Source: Microbacterium pumilum (GTDB taxonomy: Bacteria > Actinomycetota > Actinomycetes > Actinomycetales > Microbacteriaceae). Taken from it: a DNA stretch of 64,000 bases. Of the stretch, positions 36,272 through 44,197 are shown one piece after another; position 1 is the first letter of the stretch, and each line of letters begins with the position of its first letter. Under the pieces are notes generated by a model that saw nothing but the letters and a program-made list of their open reading frames with translations, ran no database searches and was not told the origin of the DNA. Where the stretch lies: the NCBI RefSeq assembly GCF_039530225.1, contig NZ_BAAAOH010000001.1, positions 4,387,675 through 4,451,674 on the forward strand. Reading direction: 5' to 3'. A program made the translations under genes and the position numbers.

Positions 36272-38104
36272 CTAGACTCCCCCGCCGCCTCCGCCACCGC
36301 CTCCGCCACCCGCCGAGCCTCCGCCGCCCGAACCGCCGGAGGTCGACGAAGACGACGATGTGCTGGATGAGAGCGTCGAGATGCCCGACGAGAACGAGCT
36401 CGCGCTGAACCCGCTCGTGCCCACGTACCAGGTCGGCGAGTTGCCCTGACCGTAGAGCACGGCGAGCTCTTTCGCCCACTGCTTCTCTTGCCCGAACACG
36501 ACCGCGTACGGCAGCAGCAGCTCGTACAGCCACAGGATCTGGCGCACATCGCGGCTGTCGATCTGCACCCGCTCGGCACCCTGGGGTGACTGCAGCATGC
36601 GGATGCGGTCGGCTTCAGCCCATTCGATGAACTCCTTGAGCCCGCGCAGGTGGTCCCGGGTCTCGGCGCCGGCAGCGGTGAGGGGCCGGCGGCTCATCAT
36701 TCCGATGATGATGAACTCCACGACCGCGGCCCCGACGATGAGACAGATCGGCAGCACCGGATCCACCGCGTTGTCGAGGGCGAAGAAGCCGAATACGATG
36801 ACCAGAGCGGCCAACACCGCCGCGACGAGGATGGGGAGTGCCCGCACTGTCGCCGGCACCTTGCGGCGCAGGCCGCGCGTGAAGAGCTCCTGGTTCGCCG
36901 CCTTGAGGATCTTCTGCGCCGCCGTCGAGAACCGCGTGTCGGTCCGGCCGAACTCGAACTCCTCGCCCGGCATTCCGGTGGAGAAGAGCCCGTCGAGCAG
37001 CATCTGCCCGTCACCGTCGGCCTTCGTCGGGTCGACCAGCACCGCCTTGAGCTTGACCCCGCCCCAGAACTTGCGCTCCCCCTCGACGATGCGGATGCTG
37101 CCGACCACGGCCTGCTCGAGAACCTCGGCCGGAATCGCCTTGGTGGTGAGACCCAGCAGCACGGCGCTCTCGAGCGCATCGATGCCGCGAGGCGGGGTGT
37201 ACTCGGCGATGATCGTCGGGCGACCGGGGTCGTCGCGCAGCTTGCGCGCCCGCGTCACGCCGGCGAACACGAATGCGCCGGCGAGCCCGAGTCCGGCGAA
37301 GGCCTGCAGCCAACCCCATGGCGAGGCGAGGTACGACCCGTCGAACGGCGTGAAGGTGCCGGGCTCGAAGCCGATCGCGATCGTCATGGTCTGGTACGGC
37401 GCGACGGCGTCCGCACTCGCCACGACGGCACCGTCGCTGTCGCCGATCTCGCACGTGTCGGACGAGCCCTGGTAGCCGACGTAGCAGGCCTGCTGACCGG
37501 TGCGTGCGGCATCCAACTCGGCGGGCATGGTCACTCTCGCGCTCACCTCGCCGAACGGCTGCTGCCATTGCGTGCCGTTGACGTCCCAGTAGAACTCGTC
37601 CGAACCGGTGTCCTCGAACGCGCGCACGACGTTCTCCAACGTGTAGGTGAACACGTAGGTCTGCGGCCCGTGGACGAACCCGTCGGATCGCGAGGTGATC
37701 GAGTAGACGTCATCCTCCGACTCGACCTCGGCGTTGCGGGGATTTCCGTCGCCGTCGGTGACCGACACGAGCTGTGGATGCAGGGGCACCCCGAGGTACG
37801 ACTCGTCGAGGCTCCGCCGCATCCCGTGATTCTGGTCGTACTCCGGGAACACGGCGACGATGGTCTCGACCACCCGCAGCGTGCTCGTGCCGTCTTCGGC
37901 CCGGCCGAGCTCGTACTCGACATCCATGCTGTCGAAGGTGAAGTCGTTGACGTCGGTTGCAATCCCGAGTGCGTCGACCTCGGCGGACGAGTCGATGCTG
38001 CAGGCGGCGAGCAGTGCTCCCGGAACGGCGAGCATGACGACGGCGAACACGACGACGCGCCACCACGGGGCCGCGCGCCTCGGTGCGTGCTGTGCCATCG
38101 TCAC
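36272..38104 (-). CDS. DUF2207 membrane protein
   Basis: 610 residues. N-terminal membrane segment (WWRVVVFAVVMLAVPGALLA), an extracellular DUF2207 domain (VEYELGRAEDGTSTLRVVET; QTYVFTYTLENVVRAFEDTG), a second hydrophobic segment (FAGLGLAGAFVFAGV), a cytoplasmic region with PPRGIDALESAVLLGLTTKA, two more helices (LPILVAAVLAALVIVFGFFA; ICLIVGAAVVEFIIIGM), and a Ser then Gly-rich tail ending in a long Gly run. Family proteins are often found with cell-envelope genes; activity unknown. Confidence 0.92.
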   Translation of the reverse strand: MTMAQHAPRRAAPWWRVVVFAVVMLAVPGALLAACSIDSSAEVDALGIATDVNDFTFDSMDVEYELGRAEDGTSTLRVVETIVAVFPEYDQNHGMRRSLDESYLGVPLHPQLVSVTDGDGNPRNAEVESEDDVYSITSRSDGFVHGPQTYVFTYTLENVVRAFEDTGSDEFYWDVNGTQWQQPFGEVSARVTMPAELDAARTGQQACYVGYQGSSDTCEIGDSDGAVVASADAVAPYQTMTIAIGFEPGTFTPFDGSYLASPWGWLQAFAGLGLAGAFVFAGVTRARKLRDDPGRPTIIAEYTPPRGIDALESAVLLGLTTKAIPAEVLEQAVVGSIRIVEGERKFWGGVKLKAVLVDPTKADGDGQMLLDGLFSTGMPGEEFEFGRTDTRFSTAAQKILKAANQELFTRGLRRKVPATVRALPILVAAVLAALVIVFGFFALDNAVDPVLPICLIVGAAVVEFIIIGMMSRRPLTAAGAETRDHLRGLKEFIEWAEADRIRMLQSPQGAERVQIDSRDVRQILWLYELLLPYAVVFGQEKQWAKELAVLYGQGNSPTWYVGTSGFSASSFSSGISTLSSSTSSSSSTSGGSGGGGSAGGGGGGGGGGGV

Positions 38105-38147
38105 TCGCTCAGCCTATGGCCCCCGGGTTCGCCGTACTCTTGTGCGT

Positions 38148-38585
38148 ATGACCGATCGCCGCCTCGCCATCGATGCCTGGGAGAGTCTCTTCCGCGCGCA
38201 GCACGAGGTGTTCGAAGAGATCAGCGGCGACTTCGGCGACGGGCTCAGCCAAGGCGAGTACGACGTACTCCTCACGGTGACCCGCGGCGCCGACATGACC
38301 GCTCGGCTGCGGGATGTCACGGCCAACATGCTGATCAGCCAGCCCAGCGTCTCACGGCTCGTCGACCGCATGGCAGCGCGCGGCCTGATCTCGAAATGCC
38401 CCGACCCCGAAGACGGGCGCGGAGCCCTCGTCCGAGCGACCGAGCAGGGTGCCGCGGCATTCCGCAAGGTCGCGTCTCTCCATGGGAAGGCGATCGCGGA
38501 GCGGATGTCGCTGCTCAGCGATGAGGAGCTCACACAGCTGCGCGACCTGACTGCGAAGCTGCGCAAGACGGCTTCCGACTGCTGA
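38148..38585 (+). CDS. MarR-family transcriptional regulator
   Basis: 145 residues. Winged-helix regulator: AWESLFRAQHEVFEEISGDF, TANMLISQPSVSRLVDRMAA (recognition helix QPSVSRLVDR) and GLISKCPDPEDGRGALVRAT (wing D-x-R). Dimerises through terminal helices and usually responds to phenolic or toxic ligands. Convergent with the ABC-2 permease gene and divergent from DUF2207. Likely target: its own gene or a neighbour. Start at the ATG after TTGTGCGT. Confidence 0.93.
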   Translation: MTDRRLAIDAWESLFRAQHEVFEEISGDFGDGLSQGEYDVLLTVTRGADMTARLRDVTANMLISQPSVSRLVDRMAARGLISKCPDPEDGRGALVRATEQGAAAFRKVASLHGKAIAERMSLLSDEELTQLRDLTAKLRKTASDC

Positions 38586-38619
38586 CGCCAGCTCACCGAC
38601 GTCAGATTGTGCACCGCCG

Positions 38620-39354
38620 TCAGGGCGTGCGCCGCCGGAGCGTCAGCGACGCGAGGATCAGCGAGCCCACGGCGAACCCCACGACGACGAGGATCGGTCC
38701 GTACACCTCCCATTCGTCGTCGCCCGCGGTGACCGCGTTGATGGCGTCGATCGCGTAGCTGAGCGGCAGGAAATTGGAGATGACGTAGAGCGCCTCAGGC
38801 ATCTGATCGCGCGGCATGAAGAGGCCGCCGAGCAGGATCTGCGGAAAGACGATGAGCGGCATGAACTGCACGGCCTGGAACTCGGTGCGCGCGAAGGCGC
38901 TCGCGAGCAGCCCGAGCGCGGTGCCGAGGATCGCGTCGATCACGGCGACGAGTCCGAGCTGCCAGACATCGCCCTCGACCTCGAGTCCGCAGATCCAGAC
39001 GGCGAACGTCACGGTGATCGTCGCCTGCAGCGTCGCCATGAGACCGAACGCGAGTCCGTATCCCACGATGAAGTCGGCTTTTCCGATCGGCGTGGTCATG
39101 AGCCGCTCGAGCGTGCCGGACCGACGCTCGCGCAGGGTCGTGATCGAGGTGATCAGGAACATCACGATGAACGGGAAGAGGCCCAGTATCGGTCCGCCGT
39201 AGATGTTGAAGACGCCCTCCTGTTCGCTGAAGAGCCACGCGAACAGTCCGACCAGCAGGCCGGGCGCGACGAGCATCAGCACGATCGATCGCGGATCGTG
39301 GCTGAGCTGCCGCAGCACACGGCCGGCGGTGGCGAAGGTGAGCGTCGCGTTCAT
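38620..39354 (-). CDS. ABC-2 type exporter permease
   Basis: 244 residues, about six membrane helices. Seen: RSIVLMLVAPGLLVGLFAWL, GLFPFIVMFLITSITTLRER with the coupling ERRSGTLERLMTTPI, and a C-terminal FPQILLGGLFMPRDQMPEAL. That is the usual order in YhhJ/DrrB-type multidrug permeases. Overlaps the ATPase gene by ATGA. Forms an exporter with that ATPase; likely controlled by the TetR upstream. Confidence 0.93.
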   Translation of the reverse strand: MNATLTFATAGRVLRQLSHDPRSIVLMLVAPGLLVGLFAWLFSEQEGVFNIYGGPILGLFPFIVMFLITSITTLRERRSGTLERLMTTPIGKADFIVGYGLAFGLMATLQATITVTFAVWICGLEVEGDVWQLGLVAVIDAILGTALGLLASAFARTEFQAVQFMPLIVFPQILLGGLFMPRDQMPEALYVISNFLPLSYAIDAINAVTAGDDEWEVYGPILVVVGFAVGSLILASLTLRRRTP

Positions 39355-40262
39355 CGCTCGCCCTCCTCGTTCTCGCGCGCGTGGTGTTCACCGGACTCGT
39401 GTGCCTCGCGCAGCTCCCGCCGGGTGAGCGGATGCTCGGGCTCGGTGTGGGGGGACGGAGTCGTGTCCGCACCGGGAGCCGCCTCGGCATCCGCGTCCTC
39501 GACCGTGTCGACATCCGGCGCTGCGTGGTGCCCGGCGGCCTCGTCCCGCTCGACGAGCGCCAGGAACGCGGCATCCGGGTCATCCGTGCCCGTCTCGGCC
39601 AGCAGCCCGGCAGGAGTCGTGTCGGCGATGATGCGCCCGGCCCGCATGAGCACCAGCCGATCGCAGCGCAGCGCCTCGTCCATGACGTGGCTCGAGACGA
39701 CGAGCGTCGCGCCGCCATCGGCGAGGGCGCGGAACAGCGTCCACAGTTCGGCGCGCAGCACCGGGTCGAGACCCACCGTCGGCTCGTCGAGCACCAGGAG
39801 CTCCGGTGAGCCGAGCATCGCGACGGCGAGTGAGACGCGGTTCTCCTCTCCACCGCTGAGGGACGCGATGGTCTGGTCGGCGTGACCGCGCAGCCCGACC
39901 TGCCCGATGACTCGATCGACATCCGACCGAGGCGCTCCGATCAGCCGGGCGAAGTAGCGCAGGTTCTGACTGACGGTGAGGTCGCCGTAGACGGATGCGG
40001 CCTGCGTGTCGTAGGCGACTCGTCGCCGCTGCGGGCTCGTGCCCGCTGGATCGTCGAGCACCGTGACGTCGCCGCTGTCGATCTTCTGCACGCCCACGAT
40101 CGAGCGCATCAGCGTGGTCTTGCCGCACCCCGAAGGACCGAGCAGACCCGTGATCTGGCCCCGCGGGATGTCGAGCTGCAATCCGTCGAAGACCTGGGTC
40201 GTGCCGCGGCGGACCTTCAGATCGCGCACTTCGACCGCATTCGCGGGCGTGTTATTCATCAC
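39351..40262 (-). CDS. ABC exporter ATP-binding protein
   Basis: 303 residues. Walker A GPSGCGKTT, Q-loop YDTQAASVYGDLTVSQNLRY, signature LSGGEENRVSLAVAML, Walker B LLVLDEPTVGLDPVLR, H-loop VVSSHVMDEALRC. The Glu in LSGGE (for LSGGQ) is common in drug-exporter subunits. A C-terminal extension of about 70 residues is Asp/Glu/His-rich (PDVDTVEDADAEAAPGADTT) and could bind metal or mediate contacts. Exports an unknown compound. Two adjacent ATG codons at the start. Confidence 0.93.
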   Translation of the reverse strand: MMNNTPANAVEVRDLKVRRGTTQVFDGLQLDIPRGQITGLLGPSGCGKTTLMRSIVGVQKIDSGDVTVLDDPAGTSPQRRRVAYDTQAASVYGDLTVSQNLRYFARLIGAPRSDVDRVIGQVGLRGHADQTIASLSGGEENRVSLAVAMLGSPELLVLDEPTVGLDPVLRAELWTLFRALADGGATLVVSSHVMDEALRCDRLVLMRAGRIIADTTPAGLLAETGTDDPDAAFLALVERDEAAGHHAAPDVDTVEDADAEAAPGADTTPSPHTEPEHPLTRRELREAHESGEHHARENEEGER

Positions 40263-40314
40263 ACGTTGAATTATGCTCGTGCGCTGAACAGCGGGTCAAG
40301 AGGCCGCAGGCGGG

Positions 40315-40605
40315 TCACGTTGCGGGTTTGGTCGCCTTGCCGTCGAGCCACAGCGTGTCGGACGGGTCGCTGTGCGCGGTGCCGGTGCCCACGTGCTTCG
40401 AGTCGATCTTGTCGCCTTTCGTGATGACGTACACGAGAGCCATGGCGTGTCCCCTCCCGAGGCCGTAGTCCTCGTCGAGCCATGCGACGATCTCGTTGGA
40501 CTTCGTGCCGGGTCCGAAGCCCTTGGCCGTGGCGAGTTCGATGAACTGGCGTGGCGTGAGACCCGTCTTGTCTTCGATGTTGTCGAGGTATGCCTGGAAC
40601 GACAT
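40315..40605 (-). CDS. DUF4287 domain protein
   Basis: 96 residues. Seen: MSFQAYLDNIEDKTGLTPRQ, AKGFGPGTKSNEIVAWLDED and YGLGRGHAMALVYVITKGDK, the standard DUF4287 pattern (also seen fused to DUF5655). Role unknown; thought to be a small nucleic-acid-related or transport-associated domain. Lies between a TetR gene and the ABC exporter genes in the same direction, so it may be co-transcribed. Confidence 0.9.
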   Translation of the reverse strand: MSFQAYLDNIEDKTGLTPRQFIELATAKGFGPGTKSNEIVAWLDEDYGLGRGHAMALVYVITKGDKIDSKHVGTGTAHSDPSDTLWLDGKATKPAT

Positions 40606-40633
40606 GCGATTCCCTTCCGAGCTTCGAGCCGAA

Positions 40634-41242
40634 TCACTCCAGAAGATAGCGTTGCACGGTGGGTCCCACGCGCGCGACGAGTTCGTCGACGGTCGCCTCG
40701 GTCACCGCCGGCAGCTGCAGCAGATAGCGGGTGATGAGCAGCCCCGCCAGCTGGCCCGCGACGAGTGAGGCACGGAGCGCGGCATCCGGAGTGTCGAGTC
40801 GGGCGGCGATCCTCGAGAACAGCTCGCGCTGCAGGAACTCCGACAGCAGCGGTGTCGCCAGTCGGTTGCCGATGCCCGCCCGAAGCAGCATGACACCGCG
40901 CTTGCGGGTCTCGGGGCGCTCCCACGCTTCGAGCACGTAGCGCACGATGCGCTCGCCCAGCACGTCGCGAGGTCCTGCAAGCAGGGCCGGGATGTCGACA
41001 TCCGGCCGCATCGGCGCACCCACCGTCTCGGCGAACAGGTCGGCCTTCGTGCCGAAGTAGTGGTGGAGCAATGCGGCATCCACGCCGGCCCGCGCCGCGA
41101 TCCCGCGCATCGTCGCACCGTCGTAGCCGAGTTCGCCGAACTCCTCGATGGCCGAGGCGATGATCCGATCGCGCGCGCCGGACTCGCCGCCGCGCGGCCG
41201 ACCACGGCGCCGCTTGGGCGTGGGGACGGCGTACTCGGGCAT
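40634..41242 (-). CDS. TetR-family regulator
   Basis: 202 residues. N-terminal Lys/Arg-rich tail, then helix-turn-helix DRIIASAIEEFGELGYDGAT and MRGIAARAGVDAALLHHYFG. The C-terminal ligand domain (TetR_C-type: ERIVRYVLEAWERPETRKRG; RVGPTVQRYLLE). Located upstream of DUF4287 and an ABC-2 exporter, its likely regulon. No obvious operator was identified upstream. Confidence 0.95.
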   Translation of the reverse strand: MPEYAVPTPKRRRGRPRGGESGARDRIIASAIEEFGELGYDGATMRGIAARAGVDAALLHHYFGTKADLFAETVGAPMRPDVDIPALLAGPRDVLGERIVRYVLEAWERPETRKRGVMLLRAGIGNRLATPLLSEFLQRELFSRIAARLDTPDAALRASLVAGQLAGLLITRYLLQLPAVTEATVDELVARVGPTVQRYLLE

Positions 41243-41302
41243 GGCGTCAGCCTAGAACGCGCCCACGCAGCGGGCGACGCCCGGTTGCTCGTGGAAATGC
41301 CG

Positions 41303-41334
41303 GAGCCGCCCCCGTCGCGAGGCGGGAGCGGCTC
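41303..41334 (-). terminator. Terminator of the Hsp20 gene
   Basis: GAGCCGCCCCCG, 8-base loop, CGGGAGCGGCTC: a 12-bp stem with one mismatch, about 40 bases after the Hsp20 stop on its coding strand. Confidence 0.6.
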
Positions 41335-41370
41335 CCAGAGTGGAGCGTGATTCGACTCGGTGTCGACCGG

Positions 41371-41826
41371 TCACTGGTCGATCGGCTGCGGCTCCTCGGC
41401 GTTCTCGTGCGCCTGGATCACTGAGGCATCGCTGCCTGACATGACCTCGATCTTGCGCGGCTTTGCCCGCTCGCTCACCGGAATCGTGACGCTGAGCACG
41501 CCGTTGCTGTAGTTCGCCGAGATGCGCTCGGTGTCGATGCCCTGCCCCAGGTTGAGCTGACGCAGGAAGCTGGCGGCCTCTCGCTCGCGTGTGATCCATT
41601 TGACGTCGTCGCCGTTGCGCAGCGTCCGCTCCGCGCGGATCGTGAGCAGCTGACCGTCGACGTCGATGTCAACCGAACCGGGGTCGATACCCGGCAGATC
41701 GGCGGTCAGGACGTAGTGGTCGCCATCGCGGTACAGGTCCATCGGCATTCGGCGCGGGCCTCTGCGCGTGTCGAAGAGACTTGACGCGAGGCGGTCGAAG
41801 TCTCGGCTGGGGTCATAGGTGGCCAT
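41371..41826 (-). CDS. Small heat-shock protein Hsp20
   Basis: 151 residues. Alpha-crystallin domain: [60 protein letters not shown] with the A-x-x-x-G-V-L motif, then [14 protein letters not shown]-independent chaperone that holds unfolded proteins. GAGGAG before the ATG. The promoter carries a CIRCE box and a HAIR-like box, so it is probably repressed by both HrcA and HspR and induced on heat shock. C-terminal IxI anchor is not evident. Confidence 0.95.
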   Translation of the reverse strand: MATYDPSRDFDRLASSLFDTRRGPRRMPMDLYRDGDHYVLTADLPGIDPGSVDIDVDGQLLTIRAERTLRNGDDVKWITREREAASFLRQLNLGQGIDTERISANYSNGVLSVTIPVSERAKPRKIEVMSGSDASVIQAHENAEEPQPIDQ

Positions 41827-41849
41827 GGGAATCTCCTCTCGTTCGTAGA

Positions 41850-41870
41850 GTTGAGCCGACTCGACTCAAC
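41850..41870. promoter_or_regulatory. HAIR-like element (HspR site)
   Basis: GTTGAGC, 7 bases, ACTCAAC. The known HspR operator is CTTGAGT-N7-ACTCAAG; arms match in 11 of 14 positions and the spacing is exact. Located just upstream of the Hsp20 start. Confidence 0.6.
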
Positions 41871-41880
41871 TACGCCCAGA

Positions 41881-41907
41881 CTAGCACTCTGGCATCCCGA
41901 GTGCTAA
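41881..41907. promoter_or_regulatory. CIRCE element (HrcA operator)
   Basis: CTAGCACTC, 9 bases, GAGTGCTAA. The CIRCE consensus is TTAGCACTC-N9-GAGTGCTAA; only the first base differs. It lies 55-80 bases before the Hsp20 ATG and 42 bases from the end of the serine ammonia-lyase gene. Confidence 0.93.
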
Positions 41908-41948
41908 TGAGATTTCTGTTCGCCCAGAACGAACCGGGCCAGCATCGG

Positions 41949-43562
41949 TCAGCACTCGATGACGTTGACCGCGAGACCGCCTTCGCTGGTCTCCTTGTAC
42001 TTCGTCGACATGTCGATGCCGGTCTGCCGCATGGTCTCGACGACCGTGTCGAGTGACACGTAGTGCGACCCGTCACCGCGCAACGCGAGCCGGGCGGCGG
42101 TCACGGCGGTCGAGGCGGCGATGGCGTTGCGCTCTATGCACGGGATCTGCACGAGCCCGCCGACGGGGTCGCACGTCAGGCCGAGGTGGTGCTCCATCGC
42201 GATCTCGGCGGCGTTCTCGATCTGGCGGTTGGTGCCACCCATGACAGCGGTCAGCCCGCCGGCGGCCATCGCGCACGCCGAGCCGACCTCGGCCTGGCAC
42301 CCGCCTTCGGCGCCCGAGATCGACGCGTTCGCCTTGAAGAGCGACCCGAGCGCGGTCGCGGTCAGCAGAAAGCGACGGATGCCGCGCCGGCGGTTCGCCT
42401 CGGCCACGAGTTCCTCGTCGATCGGATCGGGGTCGAGCGGGCCCGCCGGCGCGGAGAAGCCGAGGAGCGCGCTGCCGACGAGCTCACCGTACGGGGTCAC
42501 GGCGTTGCCTGCACCGAGCCCTGAGTCGGCGAGGAATCGCCACCAGTACATGGCGACGGCGGGCAGGATGCCGGCGGCGCCGTTGGTCGGTGCGGTGACC
42601 ACGCGCCCACCCGCGGCGTTCTCTTCATTGACCGCGAGGGCGAAGGCGCCGAGCCACTCCCCCGGCAGCTCCCTGCGCCCATCGGCCTCCGCTGCTTCGA
42701 GCTGTTCGCGGATCGCCGATGCCCGCCGCTTGACCTGGAGCATGCCTGGCAGCAGACCGTCGACGTGCAGACCCGCCTCGACACATCGGGCCATGGTGTC
42801 CCAGATGGCGTCGAGCCCGGCGGCGATCTCTTCGTCGCTGCGCAGCGCCTCTTCGTTGATGCGGGCGGCCTCGGCGATCGTGATGCCGCGCTCGTCGCAC
42901 AGCTCGATGAGCGCGTCCGCGCTGGCGAAGTCGAGCGGATACGCGGGCTTGCTCGACGCGGTCCCCGAGCCTGTCGAAGGATCCCCGTCGCGCCGGATGA
43001 ACCCTCCCCCCACCGAGTAGTACGTCTCTCGCGACAGGAGTCCTTGGTCGCTCGCGACGATCGGCGCCTGAGCGGGTGCGCTGCCCGTCGCCCGTATTCC
43101 GATCGCCGCTCGTGCGGCATCGTCGCTGTTCGGTGACGCGGCGGGTGCGGCATCCGTGCCCCATGCCTCGAGCGTCATCGCATTCGGATGTCCGGGCAGA
43201 CGCGTTCGCGGGGCGAAGACGATGTCGGCCTTCGAGAACGGCACGGCGTGCGCGCCGTCGAGCACGAGCTGCTCACCGTCGGGCCACTCGCTCCACGCCG
43301 CGCGAACGGCATCCGGATCCACGGTTTCGGGAGCCAGGCCCTGCAGTCCCGCGACGACGGCGTCTGGGGTGCCGTGGCCGATACCCGTCGCGCCGAGCGA
43401 TCCGTACAGGGTGCACGTGACGCGCGCCACCTGGTCGAGCGCTCCCGTTTCGCGCAGACGGGTCGCGAAGTCGAGGGCCGCCCTCATCGGGCCGACCGTG
43501 TGGGAGCTCGAGGGTCCTACTCCGATGGAGAACAGCTCGAACGCCGAGACGTATGCGCTCAC
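41949..43562 (-). CDS. sdaA: L-serine ammonia-lyase (iron-sulfur type)
   Basis: 537 residues. Converts L-serine to pyruvate and ammonia with a [4Fe-4S] cluster. Seen: [40 protein letters not shown] (beta domain), [60 protein letters not shown] (cluster cysteines), ending in VNVIEC, a C-terminal Cys-bearing tail. An extra loop [14 protein letters not shown] at about residues 196-209 comes from an inserted TTCGACA-type repeat (42967-42979). Longer than E. coli SdaA (454) partly from such loops. Confidence 0.95.
   Translation of the reverse strand: MSAYVSAFELFSIGVGPSSSHTVGPMRAALDFATRLRETGALDQVARVTCTLYGSLGATGIGHGTPDAVVAGLQGLAPETVDPDAVRAAWSEWPDGEQLVLDGAHAVPFSKADIVFAPRTRLPGHPNAMTLEAWGTDAAPAASPNSDDAARAAIGIRATGSAPAQAPIVASDQGLLSRETYYSVGGGFIRRDGDPSTGSGTASSKPAYPLDFASADALIELCDERGITIAEAARINEEALRSDEEIAAGLDAIWDTMARCVEAGLHVDGLLPGMLQVKRRASAIREQLEAAEADGRRELPGEWLGAFALAVNEENAAGGRVVTAPTNGAAGILPAVAMYWWRFLADSGLGAGNAVTPYGELVGSALLGFSAPAGPLDPDPIDEELVAEANRRRGIRRFLLTATALGSLFKANASISGAEGGCQAEVGSACAMAAGGLTAVMGGTNRQIENAAEIAMEHHLGLTCDPVGGLVQIPCIERNAIAASTAVTAARLALRGDGSHYVSLDTVVETMRQTGIDMSTKYKETSEGGLAVNVIEC
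42967..42979 (-). repeat. TTCGACA repeat inside sdaA
   Basis: GAGCCTGTCGAAG on the plus strand, the reverse complement of CTTCGACAGGCTC at 34410-34422. In the sdaA frame it encodes the linker S-T-G-S-G, an in-frame insertion that adds residues without breaking the gene. Confidence 0.75.
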
Positions 43563-43713
43563 TCCGCCAGACTACGCCCTGTGCGCATAGTGCCCGGCAA
43601 TCCACTCAGGTGACGAGCAGGATGCGCGAATCCGACGTGTGTCGACAGGCAGAGTGCTGGGATTTGCCAGGGCTGATCGGCCCGGAAGTCACCGACACCC
43701 GCACTGGGCCGCA

Positions 43714-44079
43714 CTATGGCCGCTGGAACGCGATCAACCCGACGGTGTTGCCTTCGGAATCCCTGATGAACGCCTGCCACTCGTCGTGCTCGGCCGGGCC
43801 GAGGGTGTCATCGTGGTGGTGGAAGATCACATGCGGGTGCGACACGACATCGGCGAGGCCACCGAGTCGCTCGAGGGTCTCGTGCACGTTGTCGACGTAC
43901 AGGTAGATGAGGGATGTCGGCGCGTTGCGGTCGAGCAGCAGCCGCACCCCGTCCAGCTCGAAGAAGAGCAGACCTGGCTCATCGAACCGCGCCAGCGGCT
44001 CGGCCTCGAGCAGCACGCGGTAGAAGTCCGCGGCGCGACCGAGGTCCTCGGCGTGCTGAGCGATCTGCTGGAGCCTCAT
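43714..44079 (-). CDS. VOC-family (glyoxalase-like) protein
   Basis: 121 residues. Two beta-alpha-beta3 modules: RLQQIAQHAEDLGRAADFYR, LEAEPLARFDEPGLLFFELD, and a second IYLYVDNVHETLERLGGLAD with FIRDSEGNTVGLIAFQRP. Candidate metal ligands are the first-module His and Glu of FFELD with later His in HPHVIFHHHD and Glu of DSEGN. Family includes glyoxalases, dioxygenases and antibiotic-binding proteins; the specific role is unknown. Divergent from the GH13 gene. Confidence 0.9.
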   Translation of the reverse strand: MRLQQIAQHAEDLGRAADFYRVLLEAEPLARFDEPGLLFFELDGVRLLLDRNAPTSLIYLYVDNVHETLERLGGLADVVSHPHVIFHHHDDTLGPAEHDEWQAFIRDSEGNTVGLIAFQRP

Positions 44080-44197
44080 GTTCCACCTTCGGTCCCTGAA
44101 ATTCTGTCACTCGCGCGTCGCATCCGGCGACCCCATCGCAATAGCCTGGTGATGCTCCGGGGGCCTCCGACCGTCGGGAGTCGAACTTAGGAGGAGC

